The notes below the pieces were generated by a model. It was not told where the DNA came from, searched no databases, and was given only the letters and a program-made list of their open reading frames with translations. Position numbers and translations under genes: made by a program. A DNA stretch of 64,000 nt from Deinococcus cellulosilyticus NBRC 106333 = KACC 11606. Lineage in GTDB: Bacteria > Deinococcota > Deinococci > Deinococcales > Deinococcaceae. Shown piece after piece: positions 9,770 to 17,430 of the stretch. The first letter of the stretch is position 1. Each line of letters begins with the position of its first letter. Location: NCBI RefSeq assembly GCF_007990775.1, contig NZ_BJXB01000009.1:124001-188000 (forward strand), given 5' to 3'.

Positions 9770-10747
9770 ATGATCACCACTGAAAATCCTGCGAATGTGC
9801 TCGCCATCGACATTGGCGGGACCAAACTCGCGATTGGCATCGTTTCAAAAGACGGGGACCTCCTGGCGTCGCTGCGTTGTCCCACTCTGGCCCATGAAGG
9901 CCCCGATGCCGTGCTGTCCCGCATTCTGGACCTCAGCCGCACCCTGCTGAAAGACCACCCTGTGACCGCAGTGGGGGTGGGCTGCGGAGGACCTCTGGAC
10001 GCAGAAAAAGGCATCATCAAAAACCCTCCCAACCTGCCAGGCTGGCTGGATTATCCCCTGGGGGACCTGTTGAGACAGAACCTCGGCCTGCCCGTTTTCA
10101 TCGACAATGACGCCAATGCTGCAGCCCTTGCCGAGTATCGTTTCGGGGCAGGACGGGGCACCCGGCACATGGTCTACCTGACCCTTTCCACCGGGATCGG
10201 AGGGGGCATCATCATCGATGGACGGCTGTACCGGGGCAAGCACGGCAATGCCGGAGAACTGGGGCATATCAGCATCAAACACGATGGCAGGAAGTGCAAC
10301 TGTGGCAATTCAGGCTGTCTGGAAGCGTATTGCTCGGGAACCTCCATCGCGAAAAGGGCCAGAGAACTTGCTGCCGAGCACCCCGGTTCTGTGCTCGAAA
10401 AACTCGCCGGAACCGTTGAAGGCATCCGGGCAGAAACCGTGCTGGAAGCCCTGCGCCAGCAAGACCCCCTCACCACCTCCTTCTGGGAAGAAACGCTGGA
10501 CATGCTGGCTTCCGGCATCACCAGTGTGATTCATACCTTCGACCCCGAGCGCATTGTGCTGGGTGGAGGCATCACCAACTTCGGCCCCCTGCTGTTTGAA
10601 CCCCTCAGGGCACGCGTCAACAAGATCACCATCCCAGACCTGAATGCAGGTGTGGACATCGTTCCTGCGGAACTCGGAAACCATGTGGGCATTCTGGGCG
10701 CAGCAGCGGTGGCCCTGCAGCATCAGGAACAAGAGGTTCTGGCATGA
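9770..10747 (+). CDS. ROK-family sugar kinase (glucokinase-like)
   Basis: This encodes 325 residues. The phosphate-binding AIDIGGTK lies at about 13-20, the catalytic Asp is in FIDNDANAAALAE, and the zinc-binding signature CxCGxxGCxE at about 180-190 marks a ROK kinase. No helix-turn-helix domain precedes it, so it is an enzyme and not a NagC/XylR-type regulator. It should phosphorylate a hexose at C6 with ATP. AAGGAG lies about 11 bases before the ATG. Its stop overlaps the next start as ATGA. With the alpha-mannosidase downstream, mannose or an amino-hexose is as likely a substrate as glucose. Confidence 0.9.
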   Translation: MITTENPANVLAIDIGGTKLAIGIVSKDGDLLASLRCPTLAHEGPDAVLSRILDLSRTLLKDHPVTAVGVGCGGPLDAEKGIIKNPPNLPGWLDYPLGDLLRQNLGLPVFIDNDANAAALAEYRFGAGRGTRHMVYLTLSTGIGGGIIIDGRLYRGKHGNAGELGHISIKHDGRKCNCGNSGCLEAYCSGTSIAKRARELAAEHPGSVLEKLAGTVEGIRAETVLEALRQQDPLTTSFWEETLDMLASGITSVIHTFDPERIVLGGGITNFGPLLFEPLRARVNKITIPDLNAGVDIVPAELGNHVGILGAAAVALQHQEQEVLA

Positions 10748-11325
10748 CCCATCAGGACATTTTTGAAAAATACCATTCCGAACACCTTCAGGCCTTCACC
10801 GCCCTCCGTGAGCACGCCAGCGAACTTGGTGAGATCGCCCGCACCTGCACGGAAGCCATCCTCTCGGGCAAAAAACTCCTGATCTGCGGGAATGGCGGAA
10901 GTGCAGCAGACGCCCAGCATTTCGCAGCCGAACTCACCGGACGCTACCGTCGGGAACGGCATGCCCTCCCTGCGCTTGCCCTCACCACCGACACCAGTGC
11001 CCTGACCTGCATTGGCAACGATTACGCCTATGAAGATGTTTTTTCACGTCAGGTGGAAGCCCTGGGCCAGGCCGAAGATGTGCTGATCGGGATTTCCACC
11101 AGTGGCACAAGCAAAAACGTCCTGAAGGCCATTGAGGCTGCCCGGAAAAAAGGCCTGAAAACCGTGATGCTCACGGGAGGACGGGAAGGCAGCAGCCCAG
11201 TTGCAGACCACACCCTGAAGGTCCCGAGCACCACCACCGCCCACATCCAGGAGATGCACATCTTCTGCATCCACGTGATCTGCGAAAACATTGACGAAGC
11301 CGTGCTGGAGAAAAGCAATGCCTGA
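10744..11325 (+). CDS. SIS-domain phosphosugar isomerase, GmhA-like
   Basis: This encodes 193 residues. The single SIS domain shows LLICGNGGSAADAQHFAAEL and a phosphosugar-binding GISTSGTSKNV. The length and the end (IQEMHIFCIHVICENID) match D-sedoheptulose-7-phosphate isomerases. In that family the enzyme converts sedoheptulose 7-phosphate to D-glycero-manno-heptose 7-phosphate. The position between a ROK kinase and an alpha-mannosidase suggests instead an aldose/ketose phosphate isomerisation in mannoside use (inference). Its start overlaps the kinase stop, and its stop overlaps the mannosidase start. Confidence 0.88.
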   Translation: MTHQDIFEKYHSEHLQAFTALREHASELGEIARTCTEAILSGKKLLICGNGGSAADAQHFAAELTGRYRRERHALPALALTTDTSALTCIGNDYAYEDVFSRQVEALGQAEDVLIGISTSGTSKNVLKAIEAARKKGLKTVMLTGGREGSSPVADHTLKVPSTTTAHIQEMHIFCIHVICENIDEAVLEKSNA

Positions 11326-13765
11326 AACCGACACTGACACTGCCCCTCATACCCCCAACTCCACCCGCAAGAAAGCCGTCTTCCACATGATCGGCAACGC
11401 CCACATTGACCCGGTGTGGCTCTGGAACTGGCAGGAGGGGTTTCAGGAAGTGAAAGCCACCTACCGCAGTGCCCTGGACCGCATGAAGGAATACCCCGAT
11501 TTTGTCTTCACCTGCTCTTCGGCAGCCCATTACGCCTGGGTGGAAGAGAATGATCCTCAAATGTTTAAAGAAATTCAGGATCGGGTGAAAGAAGGCCGCT
11601 GGGAAATTGTGGGCGGATGGTGGGTGCAGCCCGACTGCAACCTCCCCTCTGGAGAAGGCTTTGTCCGGCAAGGCCTGATCGGGCAGCGGTATTTTCTGGA
11701 GAAGTTCGGCGTGACCGCAAAGGTCGGATACAATCCTGACTCCTTCGGACACACCATCACCCTGCCCCAGATCCTCAAGAAGAGTGGCATGCCCTATTAC
11801 ACCTTCATGCGGCCCGGTCCCCATGAACAGGGCCTCCCCTCCCGGCTTTTCCACTGGGAGTCTCCAGATGGAAGTCGCGTCCTGACCTTCAGGATTCCCT
11901 ACGAGTACTGCACCTGGGGCAAAAACCTGGAAACCCACATCAAGAAGTGCACCACCGAAATCCCCGATACCAACGAACTGATGGTGTTCTATGGGGTGGG
12001 CAACCACGGGGGCGGTCCCACACGCGAAAACATCGACTCGATTGTTCAGCTGAATGAAGATCCCTCACTCCCTGAACTGACCCTCAGCAGCCCCAACCGT
12101 TACTTTGCTGCTGTGGAAAAGCGAGAGAAGATCCCGGTCTGGTCTGACGAACTGCAACTTCACGCTGTAGGGTGCTACGCCGCGCACTCAGGCATCAAAC
12201 AGTGGGTCCGCAAAGCTGAAAACATGCTGATCCGGGCCGAGAAGTTTGCTGCACTGGCCCACCACGTCACCGGACAGCCCTATCCAAAAGCAGAATTCAC
12301 CCGTGCCTGGAAAAACGTGCTGTTCAACCATTTCCATGACATTCTGGCCGGAACCAGCATCGAGAGCGCCTACGACGACGCCCGCAATGAACTGGGAGAG
12401 GCCCTGAGCATCGCCTCGAGGGCCCTGAATTTCGCGGTGCAGAGCATGAGCTGGAAAGTGAACATCCCCATGATCGAGGGCACCAAACCCATCGTGGTGT
12501 TCAATCCTCACGCCTGGGACGCAACACTCCCCATCGAGATGGAATACGGCGGCCTGAAGCCCGGAGATGTGCTGACCGACGATCAGGGAAGAGAAGTTCC
12601 CTACCAGACGGTGCGCAGCGAGGCCACCGTTTCAGGCTGGCGCAAACGCATCACCTTCATGGCCGACCTGCCTGCTCTGGGTTACCGCACCTTCCGCATG
12701 AAACCCGGAGAAGCCCAGGAAGCCAGGGAACCCAGAACCGACCTGACCCTGGAAAATGAGTTCCTGAAAGTCACCTTCGACGAAGAGCTCGGAGGCATTT
12801 CCAGCATCTGGGACAAAGAGCAGGGACTGGAAGTGCTCAAAGCCCCTGCGGCCAGAGGGGCCATCTTCACGGACACCTCGGACACCTGGAGCCACGGCAT
12901 TCTGCGTTACGACCAGCTTGAAGGGTACTTCAGTGGCGAGAGCCTGAAGGTGGTGGAGGAGGGTCCAGTCAAACGCACCATCCGCATCCGTTCGGTGTAC
13001 CAGAACAGCACCCTGATTCAGGATGTGAGCCTGTTCACTGGTTCCCGCCATCTGGAAGTGAAAGTCACACTGGACTGGCATGAAAAACACAGTGTTCTGA
13101 AACTGCTCTTCCCCCTGATGCTGCATTTCCCGCAAGCGACCTATGAAGTGCCTTACGGGACCATCACCCGACCTGCAGACGAAAACGAGAAACCCGGACA
13201 GACCTGGCTGGACCTGAGCGGCGTGTACCGGGCCACCGGAAGCATCTACGGGGTGAGCCTCATCAACGACGCCAAGGCCAGTTACAGCATTCAGGACACC
13301 TCTCTGGCCCTCACTGTGCTTCGCAGTCCCATCTACGCCCACCATGACCCTTACGTGCCTTCTGAAGAGAAGGACCACCGGTACATGGATCAGGGGGAAC
13401 AGCGCTTCACCTACCTGCTCCACCCCCACACAGGAACCTGGAGGGACGCCAAGACCGTGCAGCTCAGCCAGACGCTGAATCAGCCTGCAGTCGCCATCAT
13501 TGAGACCTACCACGATGGTCCTCTGCCCCAGTCCCAATCCTTTGTCAGAGTGGATGCAAAAAACGTGGTCCTCAGTGTGGTCAAGCAGGCTGAGGCAGGC
13601 GAGGATCTGGTGCTGAGACTCATTGAGACCAGCGGCCAGGACACTTCTTTCAGACTTGAAGTTCTGGGGCAGTCCTTTGAACATCACATCTGTGGATATG
13701 AAATCAAAACCCTGATGCTGAAAAACCAGCAGTTGATCGAGACAGACCTGCTGGAACAGCTTTAA
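11318..13765 (+). CDS. GH38 alpha-mannosidase
   Basis: This encodes 815 residues. ATG 11318 is preferred because GGAG lies 7 bases upstream and it overlaps the previous stop by only 8 bases; an earlier TTG at 11291 would overlap more. The zinc-binding and catalytic motif GNAHIDPVWLWNWQEG is near the N terminus. The nucleophile Asp is in YNPDSFGHTITLPQ, and FNHFHDILAGTSI carries further zinc ligands. Beta-rich C-terminal domains follow. No signal peptide is present, so it should cleave imported mannosides in the cytoplasm and feed the kinase and isomerase encoded upstream. It is the last gene of the operon and is followed by a strong terminator. Confidence 0.95.
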   Translation: MPETDTDTAPHTPNSTRKKAVFHMIGNAHIDPVWLWNWQEGFQEVKATYRSALDRMKEYPDFVFTCSSAAHYAWVEENDPQMFKEIQDRVKEGRWEIVGGWWVQPDCNLPSGEGFVRQGLIGQRYFLEKFGVTAKVGYNPDSFGHTITLPQILKKSGMPYYTFMRPGPHEQGLPSRLFHWESPDGSRVLTFRIPYEYCTWGKNLETHIKKCTTEIPDTNELMVFYGVGNHGGGPTRENIDSIVQLNEDPSLPELTLSSPNRYFAAVEKREKIPVWSDELQLHAVGCYAAHSGIKQWVRKAENMLIRAEKFAALAHHVTGQPYPKAEFTRAWKNVLFNHFHDILAGTSIESAYDDARNELGEALSIASRALNFAVQSMSWKVNIPMIEGTKPIVVFNPHAWDATLPIEMEYGGLKPGDVLTDDQGREVPYQTVRSEATVSGWRKRITFMADLPALGYRTFRMKPGEAQEAREPRTDLTLENEFLKVTFDEELGGISSIWDKEQGLEVLKAPAARGAIFTDTSDTWSHGILRYDQLEGYFSGESLKVVEEGPVKRTIRIRSVYQNSTLIQDVSLFTGSRHLEVKVTLDWHEKHSVLKLLFPLMLHFPQATYEVPYGTITRPADENEKPGQTWLDLSGVYRATGSIYGVSLINDAKASYSIQDTSLALTVLRSPIYAHHDPYVPSEEKDHRYMDQGEQRFTYLLHPHTGTWRDAKTVQLSQTLNQPAVAIIETYHDGPLPQSQSFVRVDAKNVVLSVVKQAEAGEDLVLRLIETSGQDTSFRLEVLGQSFEHHICGYEIKTLMLKNQQLIETDLLEQL

Positions 13766-13790
13766 GCACATCAACATCCAGAGTTATCAG

Positions 13791-13819
13791 AAGTGAGGTG
13801 CAAAAGCACCTCACTTTTT
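13791..13819 (+). terminator. Terminator of the ROK-SIS-GH38 operon
   Basis: AAGTGAGGTGC-aaaa-GCACCTCACTT is followed by a run of T residues shortly after the GH38 stop codon. Confidence 0.92.
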
Positions 13820-13906
13820 CATGCGTTTCTCCATACCACTTCAGGTTTGTGCTCCAGACAGCAAGAGAAGATGAGAAATCAAAATGCAGGACATTCTGAT
13901 CAAAGT

Positions 13907-13959
13907 CCTGTAGGAATGTCTACATCCGGCATAACCGGACACACTTAGGGTAAGGCCGT
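13907..13959 (+). promoter_or_regulatory. Duplicated promoter element, copy 1 (DUF4142)
   Basis: A 21-bp block (13907-13927), identical to one at 14846, contains the inverted repeat TGTAG-N6-CTACA. After the same spacing comes TTAGGGTAAG-CCGT, with TAGGGT as a likely -10. The usual -35 position reads ACATCC, far from consensus, so activation through the inverted repeat is plausible. Confidence 0.7.
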
Positions 13960-14014
13960 ATCACACAGATGCTCTGACTTGCAGGACATCTGATTTGAAA
14001 GGAAGGTGTTTTAC

Positions 14015-14680
14015 ATGCGTAAATCCAGATGGTTGATTGGCCTTGCCCTGTCTGCGGCACTCACAGCTTCTGCCCAGGCGACAGACCTGCACTTCAGCGC
14101 GCTGGCAAAACTGCAGCAAAACAACCAGAATCAAGGAAATCAGGGGAATCAAGGAAACCAGGGCAACCAGGCCACCCAGAACAGTGCCAGAGCCCTGACC
14201 CTGACAGACCGCGCATTCATCATGAAAATGGCGATGGGAAACAATTATGAAATTGCTGCTGCACAGCTTGCACTCAACGCCTCGGGCTCGAATGAAGTCA
14301 AAAACTTTGCCCAGCACATGATGGATGATCACACCAAGATGGGCCAGCAGTTGCAAAATGCCGTGAAAAACGTTGCTCCTGACCAGACACTGCCCCAGGG
14401 CACCAGTGCACGCCACCAGCGTCTGCTGGATCGACTGAAGAATGCGGGCAACCGTTTTGATGCCGAGTACAAGGCCCAGCAGGTGATCGTCCACAAGGAA
14501 ACGCTCGCGCTGCTCCAGCGGTACATTGCCAGTCCCCATGCGAACGCCACCATCAAAGCTGTGGCACAGAATGCTGTTCCTGTCGTGACCATGCACCTTG
14601 AGATGGCCCAGCAACTGCCTGCTGGAACAGGAAACAATGGTGGGGGAAACAACAGCAGTGGTGGGGGCAATGGCCAGTAA
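14015..14680 (+). CDS. Exported DUF4142 protein with Asn-Gln-Gly repeats
   Basis: This encodes 221 residues from ATG 14015, with GGAAGG 8 bases upstream. A Sec signal peptide (cleavage near AQA-TD) is followed by a low-complexity stretch of repeated NQG units, encoded at 14127-14178. The DUF4142 four-helix, ferritin-like domain lies at about 60-205, with motifs FIMKMAMGNNYEIAAAQLAL and FAQHMMDDHTKM. A Gly/Asn-rich tail follows. DUF4142 proteins are periplasmic or envelope proteins of unknown biochemical role, often linked to stress. It is a paralogue of the next gene and shares its promoter element. Confidence 0.88.
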   Translation: MRKSRWLIGLALSAALTASAQATDLHFSALAKLQQNNQNQGNQGNQGNQGNQATQNSARALTLTDRAFIMKMAMGNNYEIAAAQLALNASGSNEVKNFAQHMMDDHTKMGQQLQNAVKNVAPDQTLPQGTSARHQRLLDRLKNAGNRFDAEYKAQQVIVHKETLALLQRYIASPHANATIKAVAQNAVPVVTMHLEMAQQLPAGTGNNGGGNNSSGGGNGQ

Positions 14681-14750
14681 ATGGGTTGACTGGTGAACAT
14701 CTCACACCTGGCTATCCCGTCTGGCCTTTGTACAGAACAGGACCTCTCGG

Positions 14751-14779
14751 ACTGAGGGAGCACCATCCCTCAGTTTTTC
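14751..14779 (+). terminator. Terminator between the two DUF4142 genes
   Basis: ACTGAGGGA-N6-TCCCTCAGT is followed by TTTT, so the two DUF4142 genes are separate transcription units. Confidence 0.9.
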
Positions 14780-14845
14780 GTTTTCAGGCTTCTGGGTCAC
14801 AGAAACATTTCTACAGGGTGCTGTCAGTCACCTTTGTAACAGCAC

Positions 14846-14898
14846 CCTGTAGGAATGTCTACATCCTGTACAGGTCTCACTTGTTAGGGTAAGACCGT
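14846..14898 (+). promoter_or_regulatory. Duplicated promoter element, copy 2 (DUF4142)
   Basis: The same 21-bp block with TGTAG-N6-CTACA occurs as at 13907, with the same 53-base overall length to the end of TTAGGGTAAG-CCGT. The sequence between the two conserved blocks differs, so the conservation is selective. Confidence 0.7.
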
Positions 14899-14945
14899 TG
14901 GACCTCGAAAAAGCAGTCTGGGGTCCCCAAGAAAGGTGGTACATC

Positions 14946-15617
14946 ATGAAAGGTACATCCCGTTTTATTGTGGGTCTGACATTGACAGTTTCTCTGCTGA
15001 CCTGTGTTGCTCTGGCGCAAACCACACCTGAGCAGCCCACACCACCTCCTGCTGAACAGCCTGTGACCCCTCCTGCAGACCCACCGATGGACATGCCTGC
15101 AGATCCAGCGGCCCCTGCCACACCGGCCCCCACCAGTTCGGACATGAGCACCACCATGATGGATCAGGTGGACATGAGCAAGACGTTCACCATGACCGAC
15201 AAGAACTTTGCCATCAAGATGCACACAGGCAACAACTACGAAATTGCTGCAGCCCAGATTGCCCTGACCAAATCCAGCTCTGCTGCTGTCAAGGCTTTTG
15301 CGCAGCAGATGATCACCGACCACACCAGCATGGACCAGCTCCTGATGAATGCTGTCCGGTCCATCAAGCCTGAGCACATGGTGCCAGGTCTGCTGACCCC
15401 CAAACAGCAGTTGATGCTGGACCGCCTGAACGCTGCCACTGTGGATTTTGATGCTGAATACAAGGCACAGATGATTGAGAGCCACCAGGAAACCCTGGAC
15501 CTGCTGCAGATGTTCATCGACAGCAAGTATGGAAACACTGTGCTGAAAGGTGTTGCTCAGGGGGCAGTGCCCGTGGTGACCATGCACCTCCAGATGGCCC
15601 AGGGTCTGGTCCTCTGA
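14946..15617 (+). CDS. Exported DUF4142 protein with proline-rich linker
   Basis: This encodes 223 residues from ATG 14946, preceded by AAAGGTGG; the frame is open back to 14898 but that part is promoter. A signal peptide ending near ALAQ is followed by a Pro/Ala-rich linker (about 25-65) that could span the wall or anchor the domain. The DUF4142 domain has FAIKMHTGNNYEIAAAQIAL and FAQQMITDHTSM, very close to the upstream paralogue. Both copies keep the His/Asp pair of the DH motif. The two differ mainly in the linker, which suggests different placement in the envelope. Confidence 0.88.
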   Translation: MKGTSRFIVGLTLTVSLLTCVALAQTTPEQPTPPPAEQPVTPPADPPMDMPADPAAPATPAPTSSDMSTTMMDQVDMSKTFTMTDKNFAIKMHTGNNYEIAAAQIALTKSSSAAVKAFAQQMITDHTSMDQLLMNAVRSIKPEHMVPGLLTPKQQLMLDRLNAATVDFDAEYKAQMIESHQETLDLLQMFIDSKYGNTVLKGVAQGAVPVVTMHLQMAQGLVL

Positions 15618-15634
15618 CAGACCTTCAGGAACAC

Positions 15635-15684
15635 CTCAAGCAGGAACCCCTCAGGGCCGCAGTCATGAGGGGTTCCTGCTTGAG
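15635..15684. terminator. Large perfect hairpin after the DUF4142 gene
   Basis: Arms CTCAAGCAGGAACCCCTCA and its exact complement (19 bp) enclose a 12-base loop. There is no T tract, so it may be a transcript-stabilising or factor-dependent 3' structure rather than a classical terminator. Confidence 0.55.
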
Positions 15685-15691
15685 GGAACGG

Positions 15692-15724
15692 ATTCACTGG
15701 CCCACCATCAGAGGGCCAGTGAAT
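15692..15724. other. Second perfect hairpin in tandem
   Basis: ATTCACTGGCCC and GGGCCAGTGAAT form a 12-bp stem with a 9-base loop, 7 bases after the first hairpin. The rest of the 15618-15956 gap holds only the minus-strand terminator at 15866. Confidence 0.5.
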
Positions 15725-15865
15725 TTGAAAAACATTTCAACTGATCTCAGCCAAAACCGTTCAAAGCCTTCCACTGTCCTGATCCTGATGGTCATTTTGG
15801 GGGAACAAGTCGCCTGAACAGACTGTTGTTTAAAGATATCACCCTGCTCACCGTCTCACTCCACC

Positions 15866-15894
15866 AAAAAGAGGCAGGGGAGTCAGCCTGCCTC
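15866..15894 (-). terminator. Terminator of the second sugar-binding protein gene
   Basis: GAGGCAGG-N8-CCTGCCTC is followed on the minus strand by TTTTT. It lies about 60 bases after the stop at 15957. Confidence 0.88.
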
Positions 15895-15956
15895 AGGAGA
15901 AAAGGGAAATTGAAGATGGGAGTGAAGTTGTCCTGTTGCCGCAGGTCAGACTGTTT

Positions 15957-17234
15957 TTACTTGTTGAAGTCTCGCTTGCCTTCCTGAACGATTTTTTCCA
16001 CAGTTTTCTGGGCTTCGTCCAGGGCTTCTTTGGGGCTGCGTCCACGCAGGATCACATCGTCCACCGCTTTGTTGACGGCGGTTTCGTAGGTGGGTGCGTA
16101 CACAGGTGCGGGCATCACGAAGGTGTATTTCATGTTGCCAACCAGCTTCTTGAAGAGGGGGTTGGTGTTGGCAGTCTGGGCGGTGCGGGATGCAGGCAGG
16201 TCGTTCTGCTCAACGGCCCAGATCTTGGCCCCTTCGGTGGCAAGGTAACGGGCAAAAGCATAGGCTTCTTTGGGGTGTTTGGTGCCTCTGGGAATTTCGA
16301 GGTTGAATCCACCACCCCAGGAGGTCATGTTGCCGGGTTTGCCATTGGGGGTGGGCACTGCAACCATGCCCCACTCCATGTCAGGCGCGTTGCGCTGCAA
16401 GGTGGTGATGTAGTTGCCGTTTTTGACCACCATGGCGACCTTGCCACTCATGAACTCGTCCTGGCCTGCTCCCCCGAAGGAGGCTTTGAAGCTGGAGTAA
16501 TTCTGTGATCCGTAACGGTCGGTCCACTTCTTCATGAATTCGAGGGCTTTGACCGCGTTGGCGTTGTTCACGCGGGGATCTTCGAATTCCTTGTCGAAAA
16601 GGGTGTCTTGCAGGTTGCCGACCCATCCGGTGTAACCGTAATCCCCAAAATTGGGGTGGAAGCCCATGCGGGTGTAGCGGTCCCCGTCTTTCTTGTCGAG
16701 CTTGTTGGAGTAGTTCCACAGGTCATCCCAGGTTTTGGGGGCCTTGTTGGGATCGAGACCGACTTCTTTGAAAGCTTTCTTGTTGTAAAACAGCATGCGG
16801 GTGTCGGTCACGAAAGGCAAGGCGTATTGTTTGCCTTTGTAGGTCCCGGTGGCGTACAGGTTGGGGAAGAAGAGGTTTGCAGATTTGTCTGCACCCAGGG
16901 CTGACAGATCGGTGATCTGGTTTTTGGCAGCACGGAACCTGGAGGTGCGGATGTCGATCACCACCACATCTGGTGGGTTGCCTGCGGCCACCCCGGCCAG
17001 GGTTTTGTTGATGATCTGGTCGAAGGGAATGCCCGTGTACTCCACCTGGATGTTGGGGTTTTTGGCGTTCCAGTTGTTGATGATCTTGTCGATGGTGGGT
17101 CTGCGCTGGGCACTGAGCCAGTGCGCCCAGAAGTTGAGTTTAACCACTTCTTTTTTGGCTTGAGCAAGGCTGGTTCCCATTCCAAGCATGGAAAGACAGG
17201 AAACGGTGAGGAGCAGCAGGTGACCTTTACGCAT
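15957..17234 (-). CDS. ABC transporter sugar-binding protein (CUT1 type)
   Basis: This encodes 425 residues with a strong AGGAGG four bases before the ATG. A signal peptide (about 1-26, ending SLAQA) is followed by a family 1 solute-binding fold: NFWAHWLSAQRRPTIDKI, NPPDVVVIDIRTSRF, RMLFYNKKAFKEVGLDP and SWGGGFNLEIPRGTKHPKE. No permease genes are adjacent. The AT-rich palindrome over its -10 also occurs upstream of the permeases at 8630-9544, so it may supply or share that transporter. The substrate is unknown; the galactosidase and arabinosidase genes upstream point to plant oligosaccharides (inference). Confidence 0.9.
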   Translation of the reverse strand: MRKGHLLLLTVSCLSMLGMGTSLAQAKKEVVKLNFWAHWLSAQRRPTIDKIINNWNAKNPNIQVEYTGIPFDQIINKTLAGVAAGNPPDVVVIDIRTSRFRAAKNQITDLSALGADKSANLFFPNLYATGTYKGKQYALPFVTDTRMLFYNKKAFKEVGLDPNKAPKTWDDLWNYSNKLDKKDGDRYTRMGFHPNFGDYGYTGWVGNLQDTLFDKEFEDPRVNNANAVKALEFMKKWTDRYGSQNYSSFKASFGGAGQDEFMSGKVAMVVKNGNYITTLQRNAPDMEWGMVAVPTPNGKPGNMTSWGGGFNLEIPRGTKHPKEAYAFARYLATEGAKIWAVEQNDLPASRTAQTANTNPLFKKLVGNMKYTFVMPAPVYAPTYETAVNKAVDDVILRGRSPKEALDEAQKTVEKIVQEGKRDFNK

Positions 17235-17278
17235 GTGACCTCCTTGGAGTCATCAGGGGTTGTACGTTGTATTTATTT

Positions 17279-17293
17279 TTTAATTGTATTAAA
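17279..17293. promoter_or_regulatory. AT-rich palindromic operator
   Basis: TTTAAT-tgt-ATTAAA is a perfect inverted repeat that covers the -10 box of the binding-protein promoter. It is related to the site at 9660-9674. Confidence 0.6.
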
Positions 17294-17310
17294 TAATTGA
17301 GATTCGTCAA
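17283..17310 (-). promoter_or_regulatory. Sigma70-type promoter of the binding-protein gene
   Basis: TTGACG (17305-17310), 16-base spacer, TACAAT (17283-17288). The operator above overlaps the -10, which fits repression. Confidence 0.75.
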
Positions 17311-17379
17311 GGGGGGCCAGAAACATGAAGGGTCCATCTGCACTCAAGGTGGACAGCATGAGAAAGGTGCAGCACATCA

Positions 17380-17415
17380 AGAACCAGAGGAAGGCTGATG
17401 CTTTCCTCTGGTTCT
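17380..17415 (-). terminator. Hairpin after the GH27 gene
   Basis: Thirteen-base arms AGAACCAGAGGAA and TTCCTCTGGTTCT lie just beyond the stop at 17431. The T tract is weak. Confidence 0.6.
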
Positions 17416-17430
17416 GGTGTCCGGGCAGGT

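Noticed and set aside
12632..13777. A 381-codon frame opposite the GH38 gene
   Set aside because: It is a shadow of the alpha-mannosidase, whose catalytic motifs lie on the plus strand.
14120..14180. Short tandem repeats that might suggest a CRISPR or variable-number array
   Set aside because: They encode NQG units within the DUF4142 protein and have no spacers.
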